This document shows, one piece after another, positions 16,300 through 23,816 of a stretch of DNA of 45,995 bases. The stretch covers positions 1-45,995 of the forward strand of contig JADLHS010000162.1 in the NCBI GenBank assembly GCA_020848635.1. Direction: 5' to 3'. Numbering within the stretch: position 1 is the first letter of the stretch; every line of letters starts with the position of its first letter. The position numbers and the translations under genes were made by a program. The notes under the pieces are model-generated. The model saw only the letters and a list, made by a program, of their open reading frames with translations, ran no database searches and was not told the origin of the DNA. This stretch comes from Limisphaerales bacterium (GTDB lineage: Bacteria > Verrucomicrobiota > Verrucomicrobiia > Limisphaerales > JADLHS01).

Positions 16300-17745
16300 A
16301 TGAAAACCTCCATCAAACAACTCACGCTGTTCGTCGCCGCGTTGCTGGCCGGGTCGCTCTCGGCGCACGCGGGATTCACTCTCAAGGAAATGTCGCCGCA
16401 GAGCAAGGCCTGCGCGGAATGTCACAAAAAGGAGAGCGCCGCGCTCTACCAGCAATGGGGTGCGAGCAAACATTATCGCGGCAACGTCGGTTGCTTCGAG
16501 TGTCACAGCGCGCTCACAAACGAGCCGGACGCCTACGAGCACTACGGCCAAACCATCTCGACCATCGTGACGCCGAAAGATTGTGGTCGTTGCCACGAGC
16601 ACGAAGTCGGGGAGTTCAATTCCTCCCACCACGCCAAGGCGGGCCGCATCCTCGGTTCGCTCGACAACGTGTTGGCGGAAATTGTCGAAGGTAATCGCGG
16701 CTTCAAGACGCCGGGCTATCCGGAAGGCAATTCCGCCGCCGCCGTCAACGGCTGCTGGCAATGCCACGGCGGCGAAGTCAAAATGCTCACCAACGGCAAG
16801 CCCGACCCCGCCAACTGGCCCAACACCGGCATCGGTCGCATCAACCCCGACGGCAGCGAAGGTTCTTGTGCCGCGTGCCATTCCCGTCATGAGTTTTCCG
16901 CCGCCCAAGCCCGCACGCCTGACACCTGTGGCAAGTGTCACATGGGGCCGGATCATCCGCAGATTGAAATTTACAACGAGTCCAAGCACGGCATCGCCTA
17001 CCGCGCCAACGTGGACAAGATGAACCTCGGCAACGCCAAATGGGTGGTGGGCGAGGATTATTCCGCCGCGCCTACCTGCGCCACCTGTCACATGAGCGCG
17101 ACGAAGAATCAACGCGTCACCCACGACGTCGGCATGCGCATCTCTTGGAACAACCGGCCCGAAATCTCCGTCCGTCCCGAAGTCTCCGACGCCAAGCTCG
17201 GTCTGCCCGGCAAGGACGTGACCTGGCAGACGCGCCGCACGAACATGTTTGATGTGTGCCTCAACTGCCACAACCAGCACTTCGTGGATTCGTTCTATCT
17301 GCAATACGACGGGTTGATCGAGCTGTATGCAGACAAATTCGCCAAGCCCGGGCTCGCGCTCTACCAAGCTGCCAAGCCGCTGCTCAATCCCGCGCAGTTC
17401 AGCAACCCGATTGATTTCACCTGGTATGAAATCTGGCATCACGAAGGTCGCCGCGCGCGGCACGGGGTTTCCATGATGGGTCCGGACTACACGCACTGGC
17501 ATGGCACCTACGAAGTCGCGAAGCACTTCTACTCCAAATACGGTCCCGAACTTCAGGAACTGGTCGCACATAACAAAAGCTCAAAAGACCCGGCCAAGCA
17601 GGAAGCGGCTGAGAAACTGGGCAGGCTGCTCGATGAAACGCTCAACAGCAGCAACCACAGTTGGTATCTGAACAAGATGGACCCGGCCGAGAAAGCCAGG
17701 CGCGATGCGGAACGCCAGGATTTCCAGAAGCGGTATTCAAAGTAG
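16300..17745 (+). CDS. Octaheme cytochrome c, hydroxylamine oxidoreductase (HAO)-like
   Basis: 481 residues from the ATG at 16300 with a Sec signal (LTLFVAALLAGSLSAHA), so periplasmic. Eight CxxCH motifs at residues 38, 65, 95, 152, 190, 210, 260 and 320. After the last heme comes the HAO-family C-terminal block: IDFTWYEIWHHEGRRARHG and MMGPDYTHWHGTYE (tyrosines 397 and 404). No C-terminal membrane helix. HAO relatives oxidise hydroxylamine or hydrazine, or in reverse reduce nitrite, NO or hydroxylamine toward ammonium. The NrfD/Fe-S partners suggest electrons flow from quinol to this enzyme, so a reductase is favoured. Whether a tyrosine crosslinks the fourth heme (P460) cannot be told without alignment. 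Confidence 0.93.
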   Translation: MKTSIKQLTLFVAALLAGSLSAHAGFTLKEMSPQSKACAECHKKESAALYQQWGASKHYRGNVGCFECHSALTNEPDAYEHYGQTISTIVTPKDCGRCHEHEVGEFNSSHHAKAGRILGSLDNVLAEIVEGNRGFKTPGYPEGNSAAAVNGCWQCHGGEVKMLTNGKPDPANWPNTGIGRINPDGSEGSCAACHSRHEFSAAQARTPDTCGKCHMGPDHPQIEIYNESKHGIAYRANVDKMNLGNAKWVVGEDYSAAPTCATCHMSATKNQRVTHDVGMRISWNNRPEISVRPEVSDAKLGLPGKDVTWQTRRTNMFDVCLNCHNQHFVDSFYLQYDGLIELYADKFAKPGLALYQAAKPLLNPAQFSNPIDFTWYEIWHHEGRRARHGVSMMGPDYTHWHGTYEVAKHFYSKYGPELQELVAHNKSSKDPAKQEAAEKLGRLLDETLNSSNHSWYLNKMDPAEKARRDAERQDFQKRYSK

Positions 17746-17802
17746 TTGACTCCGGTCCTGGAGCGCGGCGGCATACCTCGCGCTCCGGCCCATCCGCCCG
17801 AC

Positions 17803-18321
17803 ATGAACGCCGCTTCCGACCCCATCGCTGATCTCCGTCGCATGTCCGCGCTGGAGCTGGAACAGCTCGGCCAGGACAGTCTGCGCGACCACCTCCTTGC
17901 GCAAGCGGTAGTCGCCCATCAAAAACACGGCCCACTCACGTTCGCCAAACTCGACCGACTGGTCAACGATTCCGCGTGCGTGCGTCATCCGACGCGGCTG
18001 GTGTTTGAGTTCGGTGAAATGGCGAGGCATCAATTTGCGCAACCGGATGTTGACTGGCGCAATCAGGAGAACGGCGGTCGGGTGCTTTACCTGCGACCGT
18101 TGTTGCGCGAACGCCCCGACCTTGTCGTGCTGGCGGTGACCTACATGATTCCGCTCATCAATTACGGCGAGATTGTTAGCGATGAACACTGTCTGCTCTA
18201 CGGCGCGGCGCTGCTGGGGCTTATGGAAGTTGAGTATTACCAGCAAATGTGCGCACTGGCCGACTTGGTCGGGGCAGAACGCCGGGCTGCCGGCGAGCCT
18301 GCCGAAAGCTGCTGCGGCTGA
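17803..18321 (+). CDS. Protein of unknown function in the octaheme operon
   Basis: 172 residues from the ATG at 17803, 57 bp after the octaheme gene. I do not recognise the family. The sequence is soluble-looking and mostly helical, with no signal peptide and no CxxCH. It opens with SDPIADLRRMSALELEQLGQDSLRDHL, has a KHGPLTFAKLDRLVND segment, and ends with ESCCG, a possible metal- or redox-active pair. The early codons between 17746 and 17803 are also open but non-conserved in look. Position suggests a cytoplasmic maturation or regulatory role for the octaheme system; that is inference. Confidence 0.75.
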   Translation: MNAASDPIADLRRMSALELEQLGQDSLRDHLLAQAVVAHQKHGPLTFAKLDRLVNDSACVRHPTRLVFEFGEMARHQFAQPDVDWRNQENGGRVLYLRPLLRERPDLVVLAVTYMIPLINYGEIVSDEHCLLYGAALLGLMEVEYYQQMCALADLVGAERRAAGEPAESCCG

Positions 18322-18385
18322 ATCGCAACGCCGCCTTGCCGGCGGGGGCGAACCTCTTTCGCGGTATGCTGTTTGGTCAAAAGCT

Positions 18386-18399
18386 TTGACTCACATCAA
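18386..18399. promoter_or_regulatory. FNR/Dnr-type box 3, before the porin operon
   Basis: TTGACTCACATCAA. Its centre is 29.5 bp before TACTCT (18422-18427), the same arrangement as box 2. The predicted transcript start is near 18434, leaving about 34 bases of leader before the porin ATG at 18468. Confidence 0.82.
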
Positions 18400-18467
18400 A
18401 GCCCTGCCAAGCGCTCCGCCCTACTCTCAACCTGTCTGACCGCAAAGCGGCGGTTGCCCTGATAACT

Positions 18468-20000
18468 ATGAAGGCAAATTCGGTTCAATTCGTCACCGGA
18501 CTTATGACCTGCGCGCTCAGCGTCACGGCGCTGGGACAACTACCTGTGCCCGCCGGGGCCGTCGCCACCCCAGTTTCCACCTCGTCGTTTGCGGGCTTGG
18601 TGAACGACCACTTTCGACAGCAGAATTCCGCGTTCACCAACTGGGACTTCGGCGGCTCGGTGCGCGGGCGCTTCGAGGTCAAGGACGGCTACGGGATTCC
18701 GGGTGTGCCCGGCTCGCTGGATTTTCGCGATCATGGCGCGGACGTGGACAATGATTATTTACTGGAGAAAATCCGCCTGCGCGCCGGTTATACGGACCCC
18801 TGGTGGAGCGCGTTGGTGGAAGGCGAGAGCAGTCTTGCCCAGAGTGATCAACGTTGGGCTTACGCCAATAATCCGCCTGTGGCTGGCACCGTTGGCAAAA
18901 AAGGCGATGGCCCGGAGGCGGACAGCATCGAACTACACCAGGCGATTGTCGGGGTGGGGAATCTCAAGGAGTTGCCGCTCGCGCTCAAAGTCGGGCGCAT
19001 GGAAATGTCCTATGGCGACGAGCGCCTGATTGGCGCGTTTGGCTGGAACAACATTGGCCGCACCTTCGATGCGGCCAATGTACGGTGGCAGAACGACTGG
19101 TTCGGCGTGGACCTGTTCGCTTCCCGCCCGGTGATACCGCAGAACGGCGTATTCGACGTCCCCAATCACTACGACTTCTTTTCCGGCTGCTATGCGACGA
19201 GCCTGAAGATTCCGAAGAACATCTTCGATGTCTATTTCCTCGCCCGCAATGCTTCCGCCCAGGCCGCCGCCGCGATGCCGAGCCCGCAGTTTCCACAGCC
19301 CAGTGCGAGGGATCTTTATACGGCGGGCCTCCGGCTCAAGTCCCAGCCCGGTGAGTTTGGCCCTTGGGACTACGCCCTGGAAGGCGCCTATCAATTTGGC
19401 AGTTTCTTGGATCCCCGGGCCGGCGCTCCCACCCAACGGCTTGACCAATCATCGTATATGATGGTGATTCAGGGTGGATACACCTTTACCGAGACTTGGG
19501 CCAGACCGCGCCTTGGTCTGGAATACTCTCACGGCAGCGGCGACAGCAACCCCCAAGACAACAGGCACGAGACGTTTGAGAACCTGTTCCCCACGAACCA
19601 CAAGTTTTACGGCTATATGGATTTTGTTTCGTTGGAAAACATCCATGACATCCGCGCCAGTCTGTCGTTGAAGCCAACCTCAAAATTGAATGTGACGATC
19701 GAGGGCCACGGCTTCTGGCTCGCCGACACGCATGACAGTTTTTACAACGTGGCCGGGGTAGCGCGCGGCGGGGCCGGCCCCACGCCGGGCACCGGCTATG
19801 GCGTCAACCCGGGCTACAGCAGCTTCGTCGGCACGGAGCTTGACGTTGTCGCCACCTACACCGTTGCCCGCTTTGCGCAAGTGGAAGTCGGCTTCGGTCA
19901 TTTCTTTGCTGGCGATTACATCCAGCAATCGCTGTCGAACCCCAACTTCGGCTCCCAAGACGCGAGCTTTGTTTACGCCCAGGTCAACCTCAACTTCTGA
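18468..20000 (+). CDS. Outer-membrane porin, alginate-export-like beta barrel
   Basis: 510 residues. Signal peptide MKANSVQFVTGLMTCALSVTALG. The mature chain alternates polar and aromatic residues as in beta barrels, with the family's RMEMSYGDERLIGAFGWNNI and FDAANVRWQNDWFGVDLFASRPV blocks, and ends in VYAQVNLNF, a C-terminal Phe as expected for barrel insertion. The name alginate export reflects the family and not the substrate. It is controlled by the same type of FNR box as the cytochrome operon, so a role in uptake or release of a nitrogen oxide, or another anaerobic solute, is plausible. Confidence 0.88.
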   Translation: MKANSVQFVTGLMTCALSVTALGQLPVPAGAVATPVSTSSFAGLVNDHFRQQNSAFTNWDFGGSVRGRFEVKDGYGIPGVPGSLDFRDHGADVDNDYLLEKIRLRAGYTDPWWSALVEGESSLAQSDQRWAYANNPPVAGTVGKKGDGPEADSIELHQAIVGVGNLKELPLALKVGRMEMSYGDERLIGAFGWNNIGRTFDAANVRWQNDWFGVDLFASRPVIPQNGVFDVPNHYDFFSGCYATSLKIPKNIFDVYFLARNASAQAAAAMPSPQFPQPSARDLYTAGLRLKSQPGEFGPWDYALEGAYQFGSFLDPRAGAPTQRLDQSSYMMVIQGGYTFTETWARPRLGLEYSHGSGDSNPQDNRHETFENLFPTNHKFYGYMDFVSLENIHDIRASLSLKPTSKLNVTIEGHGFWLADTHDSFYNVAGVARGGAGPTPGTGYGVNPGYSSFVGTELDVVATYTVARFAQVEVGFGHFFAGDYIQQSLSNPNFGSQDASFVYAQVNLNF

Positions 20001-20024
20001 TCCCGACGCGATGACGGCCGTATT

Positions 20025-20546
20025 ATGAAGGGAAAAATCGTAACGGTTGATGTGCGGGATGACATCCGTTCCGGACGTTCGCCGCTCTCCGCAGTCCTGA
20101 AGGTCGTGGCGACCTTGCTTCCCGACGAAACACTGCGGGTGCTTGCGCCGTTTGAACCCGCGCCGTTGTATGAACTTCTGGGACGGCAGGGTTTTCAGCA
20201 GGCGGCGAAGCTGATTGCCGGAAGTGACTGGGAAGTTCTTTTTACGCGCAAGCCCGGCACAGCTCCGCCGCCTGCAAGGCCGACCGGCGTGCCTGCTTCC
20301 AACTGTGGTTATTCCGACAATAATCCCAAAAACGCAGTCGAGGTGGACGCCCGCGGCCTCGAACCACCGCAACCAATGGTGAAGATGCTCGAGGCGGTGG
20401 CCGGTCTTCCGTCGGGCGCGCTTCTGCTCGCACACACGGATCGTCGCCCCATGCATCTTTACGCCCAACTCGAAGACCGTGGTTTCACTGGCGAATCCCA
20501 GGAACAATCTGATGGAAGTTTCATTACCCATATCCGCCACCGGTAA
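20025..20546 (+). CDS. Tandem DUF2249 protein (two domains)
   Basis: 173 residues with two DUF2249 units: residues 1-75 (VTVDVRDDIRSGRSPL, LRVLAPFEPAPLYELLGRQGF, DWEVLFTR) and about 103-172 (VEVDARGLEPPQPMVKMLEAV, LLLAHTDRRPMHLYAQLEDRGF). They are joined by a Pro/Asn linker. The second unit keeps the D-x-R-G-L-x-P-P-x-P motif typical of the family; the first has lost the P-P. It lies 24 bp after the porin and overlaps the next gene by 35 bp. Role unknown; the duplication suggests interaction with a paired site or partner. Confidence 0.82.
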   Translation: MKGKIVTVDVRDDIRSGRSPLSAVLKVVATLLPDETLRVLAPFEPAPLYELLGRQGFQQAAKLIAGSDWEVLFTRKPGTAPPPARPTGVPASNCGYSDNNPKNAVEVDARGLEPPQPMVKMLEAVAGLPSGALLLAHTDRRPMHLYAQLEDRGFTGESQEQSDGSFITHIRHR

Positions 20547-21771
20547 ACCGGCAACCGCTCGCCCGGCCCCCGCCGCGTCGCAACGCGGGGCAAATGCGCC
20601 GGCCATCAATCTACCGCTCGCCTTCATGCTCACGGGGTTGACGGCGTTAACGGTTGGTGCGGTTTGGCTCGTGGTGCAGCCGTCCGTCCTGGCGTCGTAT
20701 CACTACAACCAACACGTTATCGCACTGACTCACCTGTTCGTGCTGGGCTGGATCTGCTCCATCGTCATGGGCGCGATGTATCAACTCGTGCCGGTGGCGC
20801 TGGAAATCAGACTCTTCAGCGAGCGTCTGGCCTGTTGGCAATTCGCGTTTCATCTCGTCGGTTTCATCGGCATGGTCTGGATGTTCCGCACTTGGAACAT
20901 GAAACAGGTCGGCCACTTCGGCACCGTGATGACTGTGGGGGTGGGCCTGTTTGTGTTTAACATCGCGCGCACTTTGCTTCGCGTGCCCAAATGGAATGTC
21001 ACCGCCACGGCGGTCACCGCCGCGCTGGTCTGGATTTCGTTTACTGTGATTGCCGGGCTGTCCATCGCGACAGGCAAATGCACTTACGAATCCACCGCCG
21101 GTCTTGCGACGGTGGGTGGCATCAGCGCGCTGGTCGGCGGACTGCGCGCGCTGGCGGGTTACATGTCGCATTTCGACGTCATCGGTGCGATGCACGCGCA
21201 CGCGCATCTTGGCGGCGTGGGGTTCTTCACCCTGCTTATCGTCGGCGTGTCCTACAAACTCATCCCGATGTTCACGCTCAGCGAGGTGCAAAGCCAACGC
21301 CGCGCCGGGCTGTCGGTTGCGCTCCTGAACGTCGGTCTTGCCGGCTCGTTTGTGGCGATTCTGTTGCGCAGGCCGTGGAAAACAGCCTTCGCGCTTGTGG
21401 TCGTCGCCGCGCTGGCGCTCTACGGCTGGGAACTTACCGCCATCCTACGCGCCCGCAAACGTGGCCCGCTCGACTGGGGCATCCGCTACTTTCTGACGGC
21501 GGTGGCGTTGCTGATTCCCGTCTCCCTCCTTTCGGTCGCGCTCTCCTGGTCCGGTTTGCCGCTCAACCCGTTCACCGGCCAACTCGAAAACCTCTATGGC
21601 TTCCTCGGCCTGATGGGGGTGGTGTCCTTCGCTATCATGGGGATGCTCTACAAAATCATCCCATTTCTCGTCTGGTTTGGCGTTTACAGCCAGCACGTTG
21701 GCCGAGATGTATTCATCCCGGTTGCAAATAATCGGTTACTGGAGTTTTCTCGCCGGGCTGGTGACGATTAG
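20512..21771 (+). CDS. Heme-copper-oxidase-subunit-I-like / NnrS-like membrane protein, frameshifted at the 3' end
   Basis: 419 residues from the ATG at 20512, with about 11-12 hydrophobic helices. Conserved histidines sit as in oxidase-like families: YHYNQHVIALTHLFVLGW near residue 66 and MHAHAHLGGVGFFTLLIVG near residue 228, followed by SYKLIPMF. Such proteins accompany NO and denitrification genes and may bind heme; catalytic activity is not shown. The last residues (after about GVYSQHVGR) are read in the wrong frame. The true continuation, two more helices, is in the +1 frame at 21707-21940, so this gene carries a frameshift near 21690-21710. Confidence 0.8.
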   Translation: MEVSLPISATGKPATARPAPAASQRGANAPAINLPLAFMLTGLTALTVGAVWLVVQPSVLASYHYNQHVIALTHLFVLGWICSIVMGAMYQLVPVALEIRLFSERLACWQFAFHLVGFIGMVWMFRTWNMKQVGHFGTVMTVGVGLFVFNIARTLLRVPKWNVTATAVTAALVWISFTVIAGLSIATGKCTYESTAGLATVGGISALVGGLRALAGYMSHFDVIGAMHAHAHLGGVGFFTLLIVGVSYKLIPMFTLSEVQSQRRAGLSVALLNVGLAGSFVAILLRRPWKTAFALVVVAALALYGWELTAILRARKRGPLDWGIRYFLTAVALLIPVSLLSVALSWSGLPLNPFTGQLENLYGFLGLMGVVSFAIMGMLYKIIPFLVWFGVYSQHVGRDVFIPVANNRLLEFSRRAGDD

Positions 21772-21940
21772 CGTGGGGATTCTGCGCGAGAGCGAGAGCG
21801 TGGTTCAGTTCGGTTCCCTGCTGTTTACCACCAGCGTCTTCGTGCTGGTGCTGAATATCGGGAAAATCCTGGCCCATGTCGCCCGCCCGCAAATCACGTC
21901 GCAGCAATCCACTCCCGCCGCAATAAAATTACGCGCATGA
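21707..21940 (+). pseudogene. Detached C-terminal segment of the oxidase-like membrane protein
   Basis: In the next frame after 20512-21771. It reads MYSSRLQIIGYWSFLAGLV, then a second hydrophobic helix QFGSLLFTTSVFVLVLNIG. This is the normal C-terminus of the upstream protein and not an independent gene. Its stop overlaps the ATG of the following DUF59-like frame by 4 bp (21937-21940). A single-base indel, a small deletion or a sequencing error would explain it. Confidence 0.75.
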
Positions 21941-22251
21941 ACCTCCCCACCACTCTTAACGAACAAACCTTCCTCGCCGCGCTGCAATAGGTGATGGATC
22001 CCGAAATCGGCTGCAACATCGTGGACCTCGGTTTGATCTACGACATGGCCATCACCGGGCCGCGCATTACGGTGTAGATGACGCTCACCACGCCCGGCTG
22101 TCCGATGATCGAAAGCCTCGCGCAAGGGGTGCAATGGGCTTTGCTCGGGATCGCGGGGGGCGCCGCCGCCGCGGGGGAGCTCGTCTGGGATCCGCCATCG
22201 CAGCCTTCAATGATGACCGCCATCGGGCGCGCGGCGATCGGCGTGCGGTAA
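21937..22251 (+). pseudogene. DUF59/MIP18-type metal-sulfur cluster assembly protein with two in-frame TAG codons
   Basis: 104 codons, open except for TAG at 21988-21990 (codon 18) and TAG at 22075-22077 (codon 47). The rest matches the family clearly: VMDPEIGCNIVDLGLIYDM, MTLTTPGCPMIESLAQG and ELVWDPPSQPSMMTAIGRAAIGV. Both stops fall where relatives usually have polar or charged residues, so both could be CAG changed to TAG. Several normally conserved hydrophobic positions are also Gly. TAG is used as a real stop elsewhere in the window (for example the cupin and porin-side genes), so wholesale recoding is unlikely. Confidence 0.78.
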
Positions 22252-22282
22252 GATGTTTTTCAAAACCAACCAAACAAAAACT

Positions 22283-22663
22283 ATGACAACGACAGATCAA
22301 CTTGGACCGGATCGCATGCTGGACGTGCGGGAAATCCCTTGCTCCATCAAACACGGACTGATCATCCAAACCTTCATTGGCCTTGCGGTCGGAGAGCACT
22401 TCGTCTTGCGCAACGGCCACGATCCGGTGCCGCTGCGCTATCAGTTCGAGGCCGAATTCCCGGGCACGTTTGCCTGGGAAAATGCCCATCACCGGCCGGA
22501 AGATGTGGCCGTGAAAATCACCAAGTTGAAAGCGCTGTCCGGAGTGCCCGGTGCATTGCCGCATGCTTGCGGGAATCACAGAGTGCCGCCATCGGCCAAG
22601 ACCGGTAAGGTCCTTCATACGGTAGGGCCGGGCTGGGCTTTGGACGTGGTGGTTATTTCGTAG
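22283..22663 (+). CDS. DUF2249 protein with an atypical C-terminal tail
   Basis: 126 residues from the ATG at 22283; an in-frame ATG at 22253 is possible. Residues 8-84 form the DUF2249 domain: MLDVREIPCSIKHGLIIQTF, GEHFVLRNGHDPVPLRYQFEAEFPGTFAWE, then PEDVAVKITKL. The following ~41 residues look like read-through of non-coding sequence (Gly/Pro/His-rich, no pattern). The frame runs 11 bp into the end of the convergent HAD gene. The family normally stops close to residue 85, so a lost stop codon is likely. Functional core probably intact. Confidence 0.7.
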   Translation: MTTTDQLGPDRMLDVREIPCSIKHGLIIQTFIGLAVGEHFVLRNGHDPVPLRYQFEAEFPGTFAWENAHHRPEDVAVKITKLKALSGVPGALPHACGNHRVPPSAKTGKVLHTVGPGWALDVVVIS

Positions 22664-23228
22664 CGATGCGCAGAGGACGCACGTCAACCGCCTCCATGCC
22701 GGCGGCCCGAATGGCGGTCATGCCCAAATCGGTGTCCTCGTAGGCCCGACAGTGTTTAGGCTCCACCCCGATGCGGCGCGCGGCTTCGAGGAAAATATCG
22801 GGTGCGGGTTTCTGATTGGTCACCATTTCGCTCGTGACCACGGCGGCGAACAGGTGGCGGATCTGCAATTGTTCCAGGACCTGGCAGATGATCGCCTGCG
22901 TGCCGCCGGAGGCGACGGCCATCGGGATTTTACCATGATGCGCTTTGGCGATTTCCACGACGGCGTGAATGGGCTCCACGTTTATCATCAGCGGCAGATA
23001 GGCCTCCTCCTTCTCGTGGGCGATGGCGAGGTGATCGAGCGACCGGCCCTGCTCGGCCGCCAGGATTTTGAGGATGTCGCGGGATGGAACCCCGCCGAGC
23101 GCATAAAAGCGTTCTTCCGGGAAATGCAGGCGGTGGCGTTCGGTGATGATTTGCCATGCGCGCCAGTGCAGCGGCATGGTGTCGGCGAGCGTGCCGTCGC
23201 AGTCGAATACGAGTCCTTGGGGTGTCAT
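22653..23228 (-). CDS. HAD-superfamily phosphatase/phosphomutase (beta-phosphoglucomutase/YqaB type)
   Basis: 191 residues from the ATG at 23228, chosen because it overlaps the LOG gene stop by 4 bp; an upstream ATG at 23255 is in frame. HAD motif I: FDCDGTLADTMPLHWRAW (nucleophile Asp). Motif II Thr/Ser: AVASGGT. Motif III Lys: NQKPAPDIF. Motif IV: AYEDTDLGMTAIRAAG. The helical cap after motif I marks subfamily IA. It acts on a small phosphorylated sugar, not identifiable further. Confidence 0.9.
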   Translation of the reverse strand: MTPQGLVFDCDGTLADTMPLHWRAWQIITERHRLHFPEERFYALGGVPSRDILKILAAEQGRSLDHLAIAHEKEEAYLPLMINVEPIHAVVEIAKAHHGKIPMAVASGGTQAIICQVLEQLQIRHLFAAVVTSEMVTNQKPAPDIFLEAARRIGVEPKHCRAYEDTDLGMTAIRAAGMEAVDVRPLRIATK

Positions 23229-23812
23229 TGGGTTTTCAGGTTTTTGGAAATCCATTTCTCACTTTGGGCCGGGCGAAAGTTGGCAAAGCCGGCAAACAGT
23301 TCCGCCACCCCGCCCGCCACGATCAACGAAGCGCGCAAATCCGGGCGGACGAATCCCGCTATCACCGAGCTGTCGAGGAAGGCCAGCAGCGAATCGTAAT
23401 AGCCTGCCACATTGAGCAACGCGCAGGGGCGGTGATGCAAATGAAGCTGTGACCAAGTGATGGCTTCGAAAATCTCCTCGCACGTCCCGAAGCCGCCGGG
23501 CAACGCGACGAACCCTTCCGCGAGATCGGCCATGAAACGTTTGCGTTCATGCATCGTGTCTACGACATGAAGCTGCGTCAGCTTCGGGTGCGCCAGTTCC
23601 TTGTCCGCCATGAACCGCGGCAGAACCCCGATGACTTTACCTCCGCGTGCCAGCGCGGCGTCCGCGACCACTCCCATCAAGCCGACCTGCGCGCCGCCAT
23701 AAACGAGTTCCATGCCGCGGGCCGCGATGGTTTCACCGAGTTCCCGCGCGACGGTGGTGAAGGCCGCGGAGTTTCCCGGGCTTGAACCGCAGAAGACGCA
23801 AAGTCGTTTCAT
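23225..23812 (-). CDS. LOG family protein (cytokinin riboside 5'-monophosphate phosphoribohydrolase-like)
   Basis: 195 residues. Rossmann-like nucleotide hydrolase. Seen: RLCVFCGSSPGN at the start, VYGGAQVGLMG, MHERKRFM and the signature PGGFGTCEEIFE, which holds the catalytic Arg/Glu region. Family members release adenine or cytokinin bases from AMP-like nucleotides; bacterial members are often annotated TIGR00730. It lies 4 bp after prfA and overlaps the HAD gene by 4 bp, so the prfA-LOG-HAD order is probably one operon. Confidence 0.93.
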   Translation of the reverse strand: MKRLCVFCGSSPGNSAAFTTVARELGETIAARGMELVYGGAQVGLMGVVADAALARGGKVIGVLPRFMADKELAHPKLTQLHVVDTMHERKRFMADLAEGFVALPGGFGTCEEIFEAITWSQLHLHHRPCALLNVAGYYDSLLAFLDSSVIAGFVRPDLRASLIVAGGVAELFAGFANFRPAQSEKWISKNLKTQ

Positions 23813-23816
23813 GCGA

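Noticed and set aside
13321-17745. Pentaheme nitrite reductase NrfA
   Set aside because: The large cytochrome has eight CxxCH motifs and no CxxCK, and its C-terminal block is HAO-like.
21937-22251. Genome-wide recoding of TAG
   Set aside because: TAG ends other intact genes here (for example the cupin and the DUF2249 gene at 11784) and prfA, which reads UAG, is present.
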